Below are positions 34,085 through 39,945 of a DNA stretch of 39,945 bases, piece by piece. Origin of the DNA: Firmicutes bacterium CAG:552. GTDB lineage: Bacteria > Bacillota > Clostridia > Christensenellales > Pumilibacteraceae. The stretch covers positions 1-39,945 of the forward strand of contig FR884038.1 in the NCBI GenBank assembly GCA_000435495.1, written 5' to 3'. The notes below the pieces were generated by a model. That model was not told the origin of the DNA, ran no database searches, and saw only the letters and a list, made by a program, of their open reading frames with translations. Position 1 is the stretch's first letter. Each line of letters starts with the position of its first letter. The translations under genes were made by a program, and so were the position numbers.

Positions 34085-35578
34085 GTGGACGGCAAAAGAA
34101 TACTAATACAGATGAAAAAATTTTTTTCGGGAGCGACTGTATTCGCATTGATAGGAATCGCCGCCAAGGCAATAGGCGCATTTTATAGAATTCCGCTTAC
34201 GGCGGTGCTTAAATCGGAAGGCATAGGCGTTTATCAGACCGTGTTTCCTCTCTATGCGCTTGTCCTGACGGCGGCGAGCGGCGGCTTGCCGTGCGCCATA
34301 AGTACGTTCGTCAGTCTCAATCGAAGAAGTGCGCATAAAGCTTTAACGCTGTCCGTAATTTCGGTTTCTGCAATTTCTACGTTGATTTTGCTGGTCGTAT
34401 TTGTTTTTTCCAAGCAAATTGCATCGCTTCAAGGAAATCCCGACGCTTCGGCAGCATACAAATTTATAACGCCCGCCGTGCTTTTTGCAGGTGTAATAGC
34501 ATGCTTCAGAGGTTATTTTCAAGGATATCAAAATATGTTGCCGAGCGGCATAAGTCAGCTTATAGAACAGATCGTTAAGGCGGCTGTAGGCGTGGCGTTG
34601 GCAAAAGCCTGGATAAGCAGAGGAGTAATATACGGCGTTTGTGGCGCAGTTGCAGGCGTGACTATAAGCGAAATAGCGGCAACGTTGTTTTTGATTATTA
34701 CTTACCTGTTTGGAAGAAAAAAGCATACGTTAGATATAAATTACGACGTAGTTGAATTCGGAGAAGACGTAGCGAAAAAAAACAATCGAGAAATATTGAG
34801 GGGCATTTATTCGACTGCGCTGCCGGTTACGCTTAATTCGCTTGCGTTGCCTTTGACATTGGCGGCAGATAGTTTTGTGATAATTAATGTACTCGGGAAG
34901 CAGGCTACGTCGTTATACGGAGTTTGGAGTGGGCCGGTAGGTTCGATAGTAAACGTGCCGTCTGTAATAAGCGTTGCCGTAGCCGCAGCGGTTTTGCCTG
35001 AGGCGGCAAGGGGCGCAAAGGATTTTAGGACAGACAAAATACTTGCTACGCTTTTGCCTGTCTTTTTCGTTTTGTTGTTTTCGGCAAGACCCATACTTGC
35101 TACGTTATACCCGTCGCTTAACTCGGAAGAAGGAGAAATTGCAGCCAAACTACTCGGAATTTGTGCGATAAACGTGCCGCTAAGCGGTTTGATTTCGGTA
35201 TCGTCGGCTTATCTGCAAGCTAACGGACGGGCTAAAATTCCGTTATTGAATCTGGCTATCGGTTGCGTTTTAAAAATAACGGTTTCTCTCGTATTGCTTC
35301 CTAGAATCGGGATTTTCGGGGCGGCTATAGGCTCGGTGGTTTGTTATGCCGTCGCCGCTGTTTCGGATATGGCGGCGGCTTTAAAGTGCGGTGGCGTTTT
35401 ATGTAAAAAAACGCTAGTCGTAATCGTCTGCTCGATTGTTTTCGGATTGGTTTATTTGCCGTTAAGTTCGTTGCGAACGGTAAAGTCTGCTTTATTAGCA
35501 GGATTGGCGGCATCGACGGTGTATTTTTTGCTGTTACTTAAAACAAAATGTATAAAAATAAAGCAAATTACTTTATAA
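34085..35578 (+). CDS. SpoVB/PST-type lipid or polysaccharide flippase
   Basis: A polytopic protein of about 498 residues of the MOP superfamily (SpoVB, MurJ and polysaccharide transporter group), which flips lipid-linked cell-wall or polysaccharide precursors. The N-terminal FFSGATVFALIGIAAKAIGAFYRIPL and the GIGVYQ motif match SpoVB-like proteins, and 12-14 hydrophobic segments follow. GTG 34085 has a GGGGA site 4-7 nt upstream; ATG 34112 (MKKFFSG) is the alternative and looks more like a family N-terminus. The open frame to 33728 runs antisense through the divergent gene and is not real. Whether it serves spores or vegetative wall synthesis cannot be told. Confidence 0.88.
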   Translation: MDGKRILIQMKKFFSGATVFALIGIAAKAIGAFYRIPLTAVLKSEGIGVYQTVFPLYALVLTAASGGLPCAISTFVSLNRRSAHKALTLSVISVSAISTLILLVVFVFSKQIASLQGNPDASAAYKFITPAVLFAGVIACFRGYFQGYQNMLPSGISQLIEQIVKAAVGVALAKAWISRGVIYGVCGAVAGVTISEIAATLFLIITYLFGRKKHTLDINYDVVEFGEDVAKKNNREILRGIYSTALPVTLNSLALPLTLAADSFVIINVLGKQATSLYGVWSGPVGSIVNVPSVISVAVAAAVLPEAARGAKDFRTDKILATLLPVFFVLLFSARPILATLYPSLNSEEGEIAAKLLGICAINVPLSGLISVSSAYLQANGRAKIPLLNLAIGCVLKITVSLVLLPRIGIFGAAIGSVVCYAVAAVSDMAAALKCGGVLCKKTLVVIVCSIVFGLVYLPLSSLRTVKSALLAGLAASTVYFLLLLKTKCIKIKQITL

Positions 35579-35581
35579 GTC

Positions 35582-35610
35582 TTGCTATTTGGCTGAATTT
35601 GTTGTATAAT
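35582..35610 (+). promoter_or_regulatory. Predicted serS promoter
   Basis: TTGCTA (35582-35587) and a perfect TATAAT (35605-35610) have a 17-nt spacer, directly after the flippase stop codon. The leader is about 105 nt. It contains CGGCGCAT (35642-35649), which can pair with ATGCGCCG (35698-35705) right before the GGAGAGG ribosome site. No T-box motif is present. Confidence 0.65.
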
Positions 35611-35720
35611 AAGGTCGATGAAATTTTAAAGATTGTTTTTTCGGCGCATCGATCGGTTGAGTTTGAGTTGTGTAAAATCTTAGTTCGTTCGATGTTTATG
35701 CGCCGTGGCGGAGAGGAATT

Positions 35721-36980
35721 ATGCTTGATATAAAATTAATAGTAGAAAATGCCGATTATGTAAAAGACGCTATGAGCCATCGCAGCGGAAAATACGACGT
35801 AGACAAAGTACTATCGCTTTATGCTAAACGTAGAGAGATTTTGATGGAAGTGGAAACGAAAAAAGCCACTCGAAACAAAGTCAGCGATGAAATAGCCGTT
35901 ATAAAGAGAAATAAGGGCGATGCCTCGGCAATGATAGCCGAGATGAAAGAACTCGGGGAGGAAATCAAGGAGTTGGACGCCGCTCTTGCAGAGATAGAAC
36001 CTGCGCTCAAAGAGGCGGTGCTTTCTATCCCCAATGTTCCCGATAAGAGCGTGCCTATAGGCAAGGACGACAACGACAACGTGGAAGTTCGCAGAGTGGG
36101 CGAACCGAGAGTCGCCGATTTCGAACTTAAGCCGCATTGGGACCTCGGCGCTTCTCTCAATATTCTCGATCCGCAGACGGCTGCAAAAATAAGCGGAGCA
36201 AGGTTTACAGTATACAGAGGGTTGGGAGCAAGACTCGAGCGTTCGATATACAATTTTATGCTGGATACGCATACCGCTAACGGATATACCGAGATATTTC
36301 CGCCGTTTATGGTAAACAGAGCCAGCATGACCGGCACGGGACAATTACCAAAGTTCGAAGACGACGCCTTTAACGTAAAAAACAACGATTTCTTTCTTAT
36401 CCCTACGGCAGAAGTGCCTGTAACCAACATGTACAGGGGCGATGTCATAACCGAAAAGTTGCCGCTCAAATTTTGCGCATATACCGCATGCTTTAGAGCG
36501 GAAGCGGGTAGCGCCGGAAGAGATACAAGGGGACTTATCAGACAGCATCAATTTAATAAGGTGGAATTGGTTAAGTTCGTAAAACCGGAAGACAGCTTTG
36601 ACGAGTTGGAAAAACTCACCGCAGACGCAGAGTCTATTCTCAAAAAATTGGGTTTGCCGTACAGAGTCGTATGTCTGTGTACCGGTGATACCGGATTTTC
36701 TTCGGCAAAAACTTATGATATAGAAGTTTGGATGCCTTCGTACGGCAGATATGTAGAAATATCTTCTTGTTCTAATTTCGTGGATTACCAGGCAAGAAGA
36801 ATGAATATAAAGTACCGCAAAGAAGACGGCTCCACTGCGCTTGTTCATACTCTTAACGGCAGCGGTCTCGCAGTGGGACGTACAACGGCGGCTATTATGG
36901 AAAATTATCAAAACGCAGACGGTTCTATTACCGTACCGGAAGTTTTGAGACCGTACATGGGTACGGACATTATAAAGTAA
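35721..36980 (+). CDS. serS: Serine--tRNA ligase
   Basis: SerRS charges tRNA-Ser with serine. The 419-residue class II synthetase has the N-terminal coiled-coil arm (about residues 27-100) that grips the tRNA. The catalytic domain follows, with motif 2 FRAEAGSAGRDTRGLIRQHQF and motif 3 around GSGLAVGRTTAAIMENYQ. FFLIPTAEV and EISSCSNFVDYQARR are also typical. ATG 35721 follows GGAGAGG by 4 nt. It has its own promoter and a leader that can form a long-range stem next to the ribosome site. The next gene starts 18 nt after the stop. Confidence 0.98.
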   Translation: MLDIKLIVENADYVKDAMSHRSGKYDVDKVLSLYAKRREILMEVETKKATRNKVSDEIAVIKRNKGDASAMIAEMKELGEEIKELDAALAEIEPALKEAVLSIPNVPDKSVPIGKDDNDNVEVRRVGEPRVADFELKPHWDLGASLNILDPQTAAKISGARFTVYRGLGARLERSIYNFMLDTHTANGYTEIFPPFMVNRASMTGTGQLPKFEDDAFNVKNNDFFLIPTAEVPVTNMYRGDVITEKLPLKFCAYTACFRAEAGSAGRDTRGLIRQHQFNKVELVKFVKPEDSFDELEKLTADAESILKKLGLPYRVVCLCTGDTGFSSAKTYDIEVWMPSYGRYVEISSCSNFVDYQARRMNIKYRKEDGSTALVHTLNGSGLAVGRTTAAIMENYQNADGSITVPEVLRPYMGTDIIK

Positions 36981-36998
36981 GAGGAATCTGACTAACTA

Positions 36999-37898
36999 AT
37001 GATCATTACGGCGATAGTACAAGCTATAAAATCTTTTTTTGCGGCAATCGGTAAAGTTATTGCTTGGCTTTTGACTGCGCTGGGACTATGGGTTCCGCTA
37101 CTATATTCGGTGATTTTTCTTATCGTTATTGCAATTGCTGGTATACCTATCGAAACGACGGGCACGGCTTATTTCTTGGGATTGTTTGTTTCGCTCGGAT
37201 TGGCGTTATGGATAAGTATGGCAGTGTCTGCGAGGAAGAACAAAACGAAAAAGGAAAAGAATGTCGATTACAATGTGGCAGAGGCGAAAAAAAAGAATCG
37301 AAAATCGGTTCCCGATGAAAATATTACCGTAAACTCGCCGCAACCTGTCGGCAGCGCAACGCAAGTAACCGGGGACGTTTTGCAAAGCGCAGTTTCTCCT
37401 TCGCAGCCACAGATGCAGCAGGGATATATTCAGCAGCAAAACGGTTATGCGCAGGCGTACGGACAGTATCCCGCCCATCAGCCCTCTTATCAGCAACCGA
37501 TGCCGCCGCAGCAAAACTATACGCAGCAACAAGCTATGCCTGCGCAAAACGGATTTGTTCCGTATACGATGCCGTCGCAATATCCGCCGCAACGTCCGCA
37601 AAACAGTGATACGTTTGCGCCTTATGACGGCGTTAGCACATCCGAAAAGGCTGACGGACTCGGTTACGCAGGGTATTCGTATCCGCAAAATCCGACGCAA
37701 TCCGTTTTTACGGAAGCGCAAAAAAGGTCGGCGACGTATTATGCTGACAGGGCAGCGGCGACTTACGACGAAAAGCCTCGTATATTTAGGTTGCGCAGCA
37801 ATCCGAATATGCTTGTTTACGAATACAGCGACAGATTGGATTATTACAAAAAGGACGGAGACTATAGGCAGTTTTTGTATTCGGAAAAAAAGAGATAA
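36999..37898 (+). CDS. Two-TM protein with Q/P/Y-rich linker, unknown
   Basis: A 299-residue protein in three parts. Residues 1-78 contain two hydrophobic segments (about 21-48 and 56-76). Residues 79-110 are strongly basic. Residues 115-245 are a low-complexity linker rich in Gln, Pro, Tyr and Ala. The last 50 residues form a compact, conserved-looking segment (KPRIFRLRSNPNMLVYEYSD and following). The layout suggests a membrane anchor with a flexible cytoplasmic linker and a small terminal domain. No family is recognised. It begins 18 nt after serS, with AAGAGGAA about 12 nt before ATG, and a strong terminator follows the stop. Confidence 0.8.
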   Translation: MIITAIVQAIKSFFAAIGKVIAWLLTALGLWVPLLYSVIFLIVIAIAGIPIETTGTAYFLGLFVSLGLALWISMAVSARKNKTKKEKNVDYNVAEAKKKNRKSVPDENITVNSPQPVGSATQVTGDVLQSAVSPSQPQMQQGYIQQQNGYAQAYGQYPAHQPSYQQPMPPQQNYTQQQAMPAQNGFVPYTMPSQYPPQRPQNSDTFAPYDGVSTSEKADGLGYAGYSYPQNPTQSVFTEAQKRSATYYADRAAATYDEKPRIFRLRSNPNMLVYEYSDRLDYYKKDGDYRQFLYSEKKR

Positions 37899-37935
37899 CG
37901 TTTGTAAAATCGTAAAGCAAGCGTAGATGACAAAT

Positions 37936-37970
37936 AAAAACGGAACGATAGGAAGTCGTTCCGTTTTTTG
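37936..37970. terminator. Terminator after the Q/P/Y-rich protein
   Basis: A perfect 13-bp stem, AAAAACGGAACGA (37936-37948) against TCGTTCCGTTTTT (37956-37968), with a 7-nt loop and a T-run. It ends the serS transcript; the A-run on the left arm makes it potentially bidirectional. Confidence 0.9.
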
Positions 37971-38083
37971 TATACGTAATTTAATTTCTGCGACACAATT
38001 AAGAGTTTATATGCTTCGATTTCATAAAACGATAATTCGAAACGCACCTTTTACGAATTTCTAGCGGAAAGTGCGTAATTCAC

Positions 38084-38132
38084 AAAAAACGTTTGTATTT
38101 AAACGGCGCTTATGTCGTCAAAAACGTTTTTT
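38084..38132 (-). terminator. Terminator-like hairpin after ispDF
   Basis: AAAAAACGTTT (38084-38094) pairs with AAACGTTTTTT (38122-38132) across a 27-nt loop, starting 9 bp after the ispDF stop on the minus strand. The minus-strand arm ends in a T-run, fitting a terminator, although the stem is AT-rich. Confidence 0.55.
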
Positions 38133-38141
38133 GCGTAAGTG

Positions 38142-39266
38142 CTATTTTTCGGTTCTGTTCAGTAAACATACTGCAGTCGCAGCCATACCGTCACCTTGAC
38201 CGATTACGCCCATTCCCTCCGTTGTGGTTGCGGAAACGTTAATTTGATGTAGTTCCAGATTCATACGCTCGGCGAGCGTTTGTCTGATGTTCGTCATAAA
38301 GGGACTGAGCTTCGGCTCTTTTGCAATGACTACGGCGGAAACGGACATTATCGAGTATTTGGCTTCCGATACATATCGCATAACTTCGTCGAGAAGCTCT
38401 AAGCTGTTTGCGTTTTTGTACTGCTCCGTGGACGGAAACAGTACGCCGATGTCGGGCATGCCGATTGCCGACAGTAATGCGTCCATAACGGCATGCGTAA
38501 GAACGTCTGCGTCGCTATGACCTAAAAGACCTTTTTTGTTAGGAATTTCTACTCCGCCCAAAATGAGCTTGCGCTTTGGTACGAGTCGATGAAAATCAAT
38601 ACCGTTACCTATTTTTTGGCATGGAGGCAATGCAATTATGTCTTGAGGCGTCGTTATTTTTTTGTTGGAAGGATCGCTCTCTACTATCACCGGAGCGTAA
38701 CCGTAGGCGGCAAATACCGCACTGTCGTCAGTGTAAAGAGAGTTGGGGTTTTCCGCTGCTTTCAGGTATGCGTCAACGATTTTTTTTGTGTCAAATGCCT
38801 GTGGCGTTTGGACGTTGTACAAACCGTCTCGTTTTATGTTTTTTACTATCATGCCGTTTTCTACTCGTTTTATAGTGTCGACGGTTGGAGTTGCCGCTAT
38901 GCCGCTGCCGTGCGTTTCGGCAGATTTTATACATTTTTCTATTATTTCTTTTGTAACGAACGGTCTGGCTGCGTCATGAATAATTACTGTGGGAGAGGTC
39001 GCTTTTTTGAGTCCGTTTAGAACGCTCAAAAATCTTGTTGCGCCGCCGACTGTAACCGTTGCAGAGTACGGAGCGGATATTTCTTTAATTTCGTCGATAT
39101 CGTCTTCGGCTGCGACAACTATCAAAGAGTTGCAAAACGGAGCGAATGCGTCCAAACAGTATTCGATGGCGGTCTTTGCCCCAAAATAGCAAAGGACTTT
39201 GTTTTTTGCGGTTTTTGCTCTTGCGCCTTTTCCTGCGCAAAGAATAACTGCGTCAGTTGATTTCAT
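38142..39266 (-). CDS. ispDF: Bifunctional IspD/IspF enzyme of the MEP pathway
   Basis: A 374-residue fusion of two isoprenoid enzymes. Residues 1 to about 215 are IspD, which makes CDP-methylerythritol: nucleotide-binding CAGKGARAKTAKNK with R16 and K23, GGATRFLSV, and IHDAARPFV. The rest is IspF, which makes the cyclic diphosphate: IDFHRLV and GHSDADVLTHAVMDALL with the metal ligands, then DIGVLFP and SATTTEGMG. Some usual residues differ: the PKQ of the IspD loop is NKV, and the TTEKLG of IspF is TTEGMG. DIGVLFP lacks the common His, as in Campylobacter IspDF (DIGELYP, from memory). The IspE step is not encoded here. It overlaps the upstream rqcP-like gene by 14 nt. Confidence 0.94.
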   Translation of the reverse strand: MKSTDAVILCAGKGARAKTAKNKVLCYFGAKTAIEYCLDAFAPFCNSLIVVAAEDDIDEIKEISAPYSATVTVGGATRFLSVLNGLKKATSPTVIIHDAARPFVTKEIIEKCIKSAETHGSGIAATPTVDTIKRVENGMIVKNIKRDGLYNVQTPQAFDTKKIVDAYLKAAENPNSLYTDDSAVFAAYGYAPVIVESDPSNKKITTPQDIIALPPCQKIGNGIDFHRLVPKRKLILGGVEIPNKKGLLGHSDADVLTHAVMDALLSAIGMPDIGVLFPSTEQYKNANSLELLDEVMRYVSEAKYSIMSVSAVVIAKEPKLSPFMTNIRQTLAERMNLELHQINVSATTTEGMGVIGQGDGMAATAVCLLNRTEK

Positions 39267-39492
39267 AAAGTTCGTGCGCCTCCTCTTTGTTCGCTTTTTC
39301 GTTAAGTCCTTTAACGGTAAAAGTCAAATTCCCGGAAAGGAAGGCTATGGTTACGACGTCGCCTATTTTCAGACGATAAGACGGCTTGACTTCTTTGCCG
39401 TTAACGATGACTTTTCCGTTGTCGCATGCGTCCGCAGCTACCGAACGTCTTTTTAATATTCTGGATACTTTCAAAAATTTATCTACTCTCAT
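39253..39492 (-). CDS. S4-domain protein, RqcP/YabO family
   Basis: A 79-residue protein that is almost entirely an S4 RNA-binding domain: MRVDKFLKVSRILKRR, then DACDNGKVIVNGKEV and LKIGDVVTI. This matches RqcP (YabO), which binds the 50S-tRNA complex and helps RqcH add alanine tails to stalled nascent chains; the related Hsp15/HslR is the alternative. I choose ATG 39492. A GTG at 39501 would add three residues, but a TATAAT box (39511-39506, minus strand) lies so close that the GTG would precede the predicted start site. It overlaps ispDF by 14 nt and is probably co-transcribed with it. Confidence 0.85.
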   Translation of the reverse strand: MRVDKFLKVSRILKRRSVAADACDNGKVIVNGKEVKPSYRLKIGDVVTIAFLSGNLTFTVKGLNEKANKEEAHELYEIN

Positions 39493-39834
39493 TTGGTTCA
39501 CTCAAATTATATTATGTATTTTGCTGTGCTATGTCCGTTTGACAGCCTCTAATATCTTGCTCCTATAAACTTGTCCTAAATGTATAATAACTGAACAATA
39601 AAAATAAGATAATTGCTTTATATATCAAGGGTTGTCGCAGAACTGCGGCTACGATAAGTGTAACACATTTATAAATAATCGTCAAGCGCATAGTTCGCAA
39701 ACGTACTCTTACAACGGATTGCTCTTTATACAATATAATAATGATATTTTTATTGTTCTTACAAAACAAATAGCGTGGACGCAACCATTACATATCTTTC
39801 CTTAATGACATAGGCTAAAGAATAGGCGAAAGAT

Positions 39835-39872
39835 AAAAGCGCACAAACGGCAGCTAAAAGTATAAAGAGATA
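39835..39872. repeat. 38-bp repeat, copy 2 (intergenic)
   Basis: Identical over 38 bp and in the same orientation as 33097-33134, about 6.7 kb away. This copy lies between the minus-strand S4 gene and a strong hairpin, 73 bp from the window end, and is not part of an intact gene. Confidence 0.9.
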
Positions 39873-39877
39873 TGTAT

Positions 39878-39919
39878 AGTAAAACACTCCGCATTGTCGA
39901 GCAAGCGGAGTGTTTTACT
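39878..39919. terminator. Strong symmetric hairpin near the window end
   Basis: A perfect 15-bp stem (39878-39892 against 39905-39919) with a 12-nt loop that can pair further (TTG/CAA). The stem contains AAAA on one arm and TTTT on the other, typical of a bidirectional terminator. It probably ends a minus-strand gene lying beyond the window. Confidence 0.7.
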
Positions 39920-39945
39920 GTGTAAGCGAAATAATGCAGTAGGGA

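Larger units (their letters stand above)
39502..39945. other. Right-edge gap with hairpin and repeat
   Basis: No intact gene is visible in these 444 bp. On the minus strand, several short hydrophobic open stretches lack starts. One, from the 38-bp repeat to about 39766, would encode YLFILLAAVCALLSFAYSLA and more before a stop. This may be a relic of a membrane-protein gene. A strong hairpin (39878-39919) lies near the window edge. Confidence 0.4.

Noticed and set aside
35611..35720. T-box leader upstream of serS
   Set aside because: No T-box core (AGGGTGGNACCGCG-type) and no terminator/antiterminator pair. Only a simple long-range stem is present.
39563..39784. 73-residue hydrophobic minus-strand frame
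   Set aside because: It starts with TTG without a ribosome site, and its AT-rich composition explains the hydrophobicity. It may be relic DNA, but it is not supported as a gene.
33097..39872. The 38-bp repeat as a CRISPR, attC or transposon end
   Set aside because: There are only two copies 6.7 kb apart, with no internal symmetry, no target-site duplication visible, and no recombinase or cas gene nearby.

Overview
This window looks like a chromosomal segment of a moderately AT-rich bacterium of the Bacillota (Clostridia-like). It encodes conserved housekeeping genes plus a SpoVB/PST-type flippase, a YkvI-like membrane protein, paired short chromate-type transporters and an RqcP-type S4 protein. 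Shine-Dalgarno sites are mostly of the AGGAGG type, and sigma-A-like promoters and hairpin/T-run terminators are easy to see. I saw no rRNA, tRNA, CRISPR array, insertion sequence, prophage or classic defence system. The lineage call is inference from gene content only.

Layout from left to right. (1) A glycerophosphodiester phosphodiesterase on the minus strand, then lepA and hemW on the plus strand, separated by gaps that seem to hold decayed coding sequence. The gap after hemW contains a clear multiply frameshifted ftsK/spoIIIE remnant (4960-5622). (2) A SulP anion transporter with its own consensus promoter and terminator. (3) rpoB-rpoC plus a small gene overlapping the rpoC end, closed by a strong terminator. 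The ribosomal protein genes that usually flank rpoBC are absent. (4) A convergent lysine/diaminopimelate operon, asd-dapA-dapB, on the minus strand. (5) A tightly packed eight-gene plus-strand operon, 18.6-26.0 kb: membrane protein, methyltransferase, TPR-like protein, HEAT-like protein, HD phosphohydrolase, MATE exporter, two CHR transporters. It has a promoter with an operator-like dyad at the predicted start site and a long terminator hairpin. (6) DNA repair genes: dinB on the minus strand, uvrB-uvrA on the plus strand with an 8-nt overlap. uvrB may be leaderless. (7) A small membrane protein, a frameshifted YkvI-like gene, a divergent SpoVB-like flippase, serS, and a two-TM protein with a Q/P/Y-rich linker. 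(8) Minus-strand rqcP and a fused ispDF, then a right-edge gap with a hairpin and a second copy of a 38-bp sequence that also lies at the frameshift in the YkvI-like gene.

Functionally the window covers translation (lepA, serS, rqcP), transcription (rpoBC), nucleotide excision repair and translesion synthesis (uvrAB, dinB), lysine/cell-wall precursor synthesis (asd, dapA, dapB), isoprenoid synthesis (ispDF) and envelope transport. The best candidates for something undescribed are the eight-gene operon with its two unrecognised repeat proteins and operator-like dyad, the 38-bp duplicated sequence at a frameshift junction, and the predicted leaderless uvrB. None of them is clear evidence of a new system by itself.
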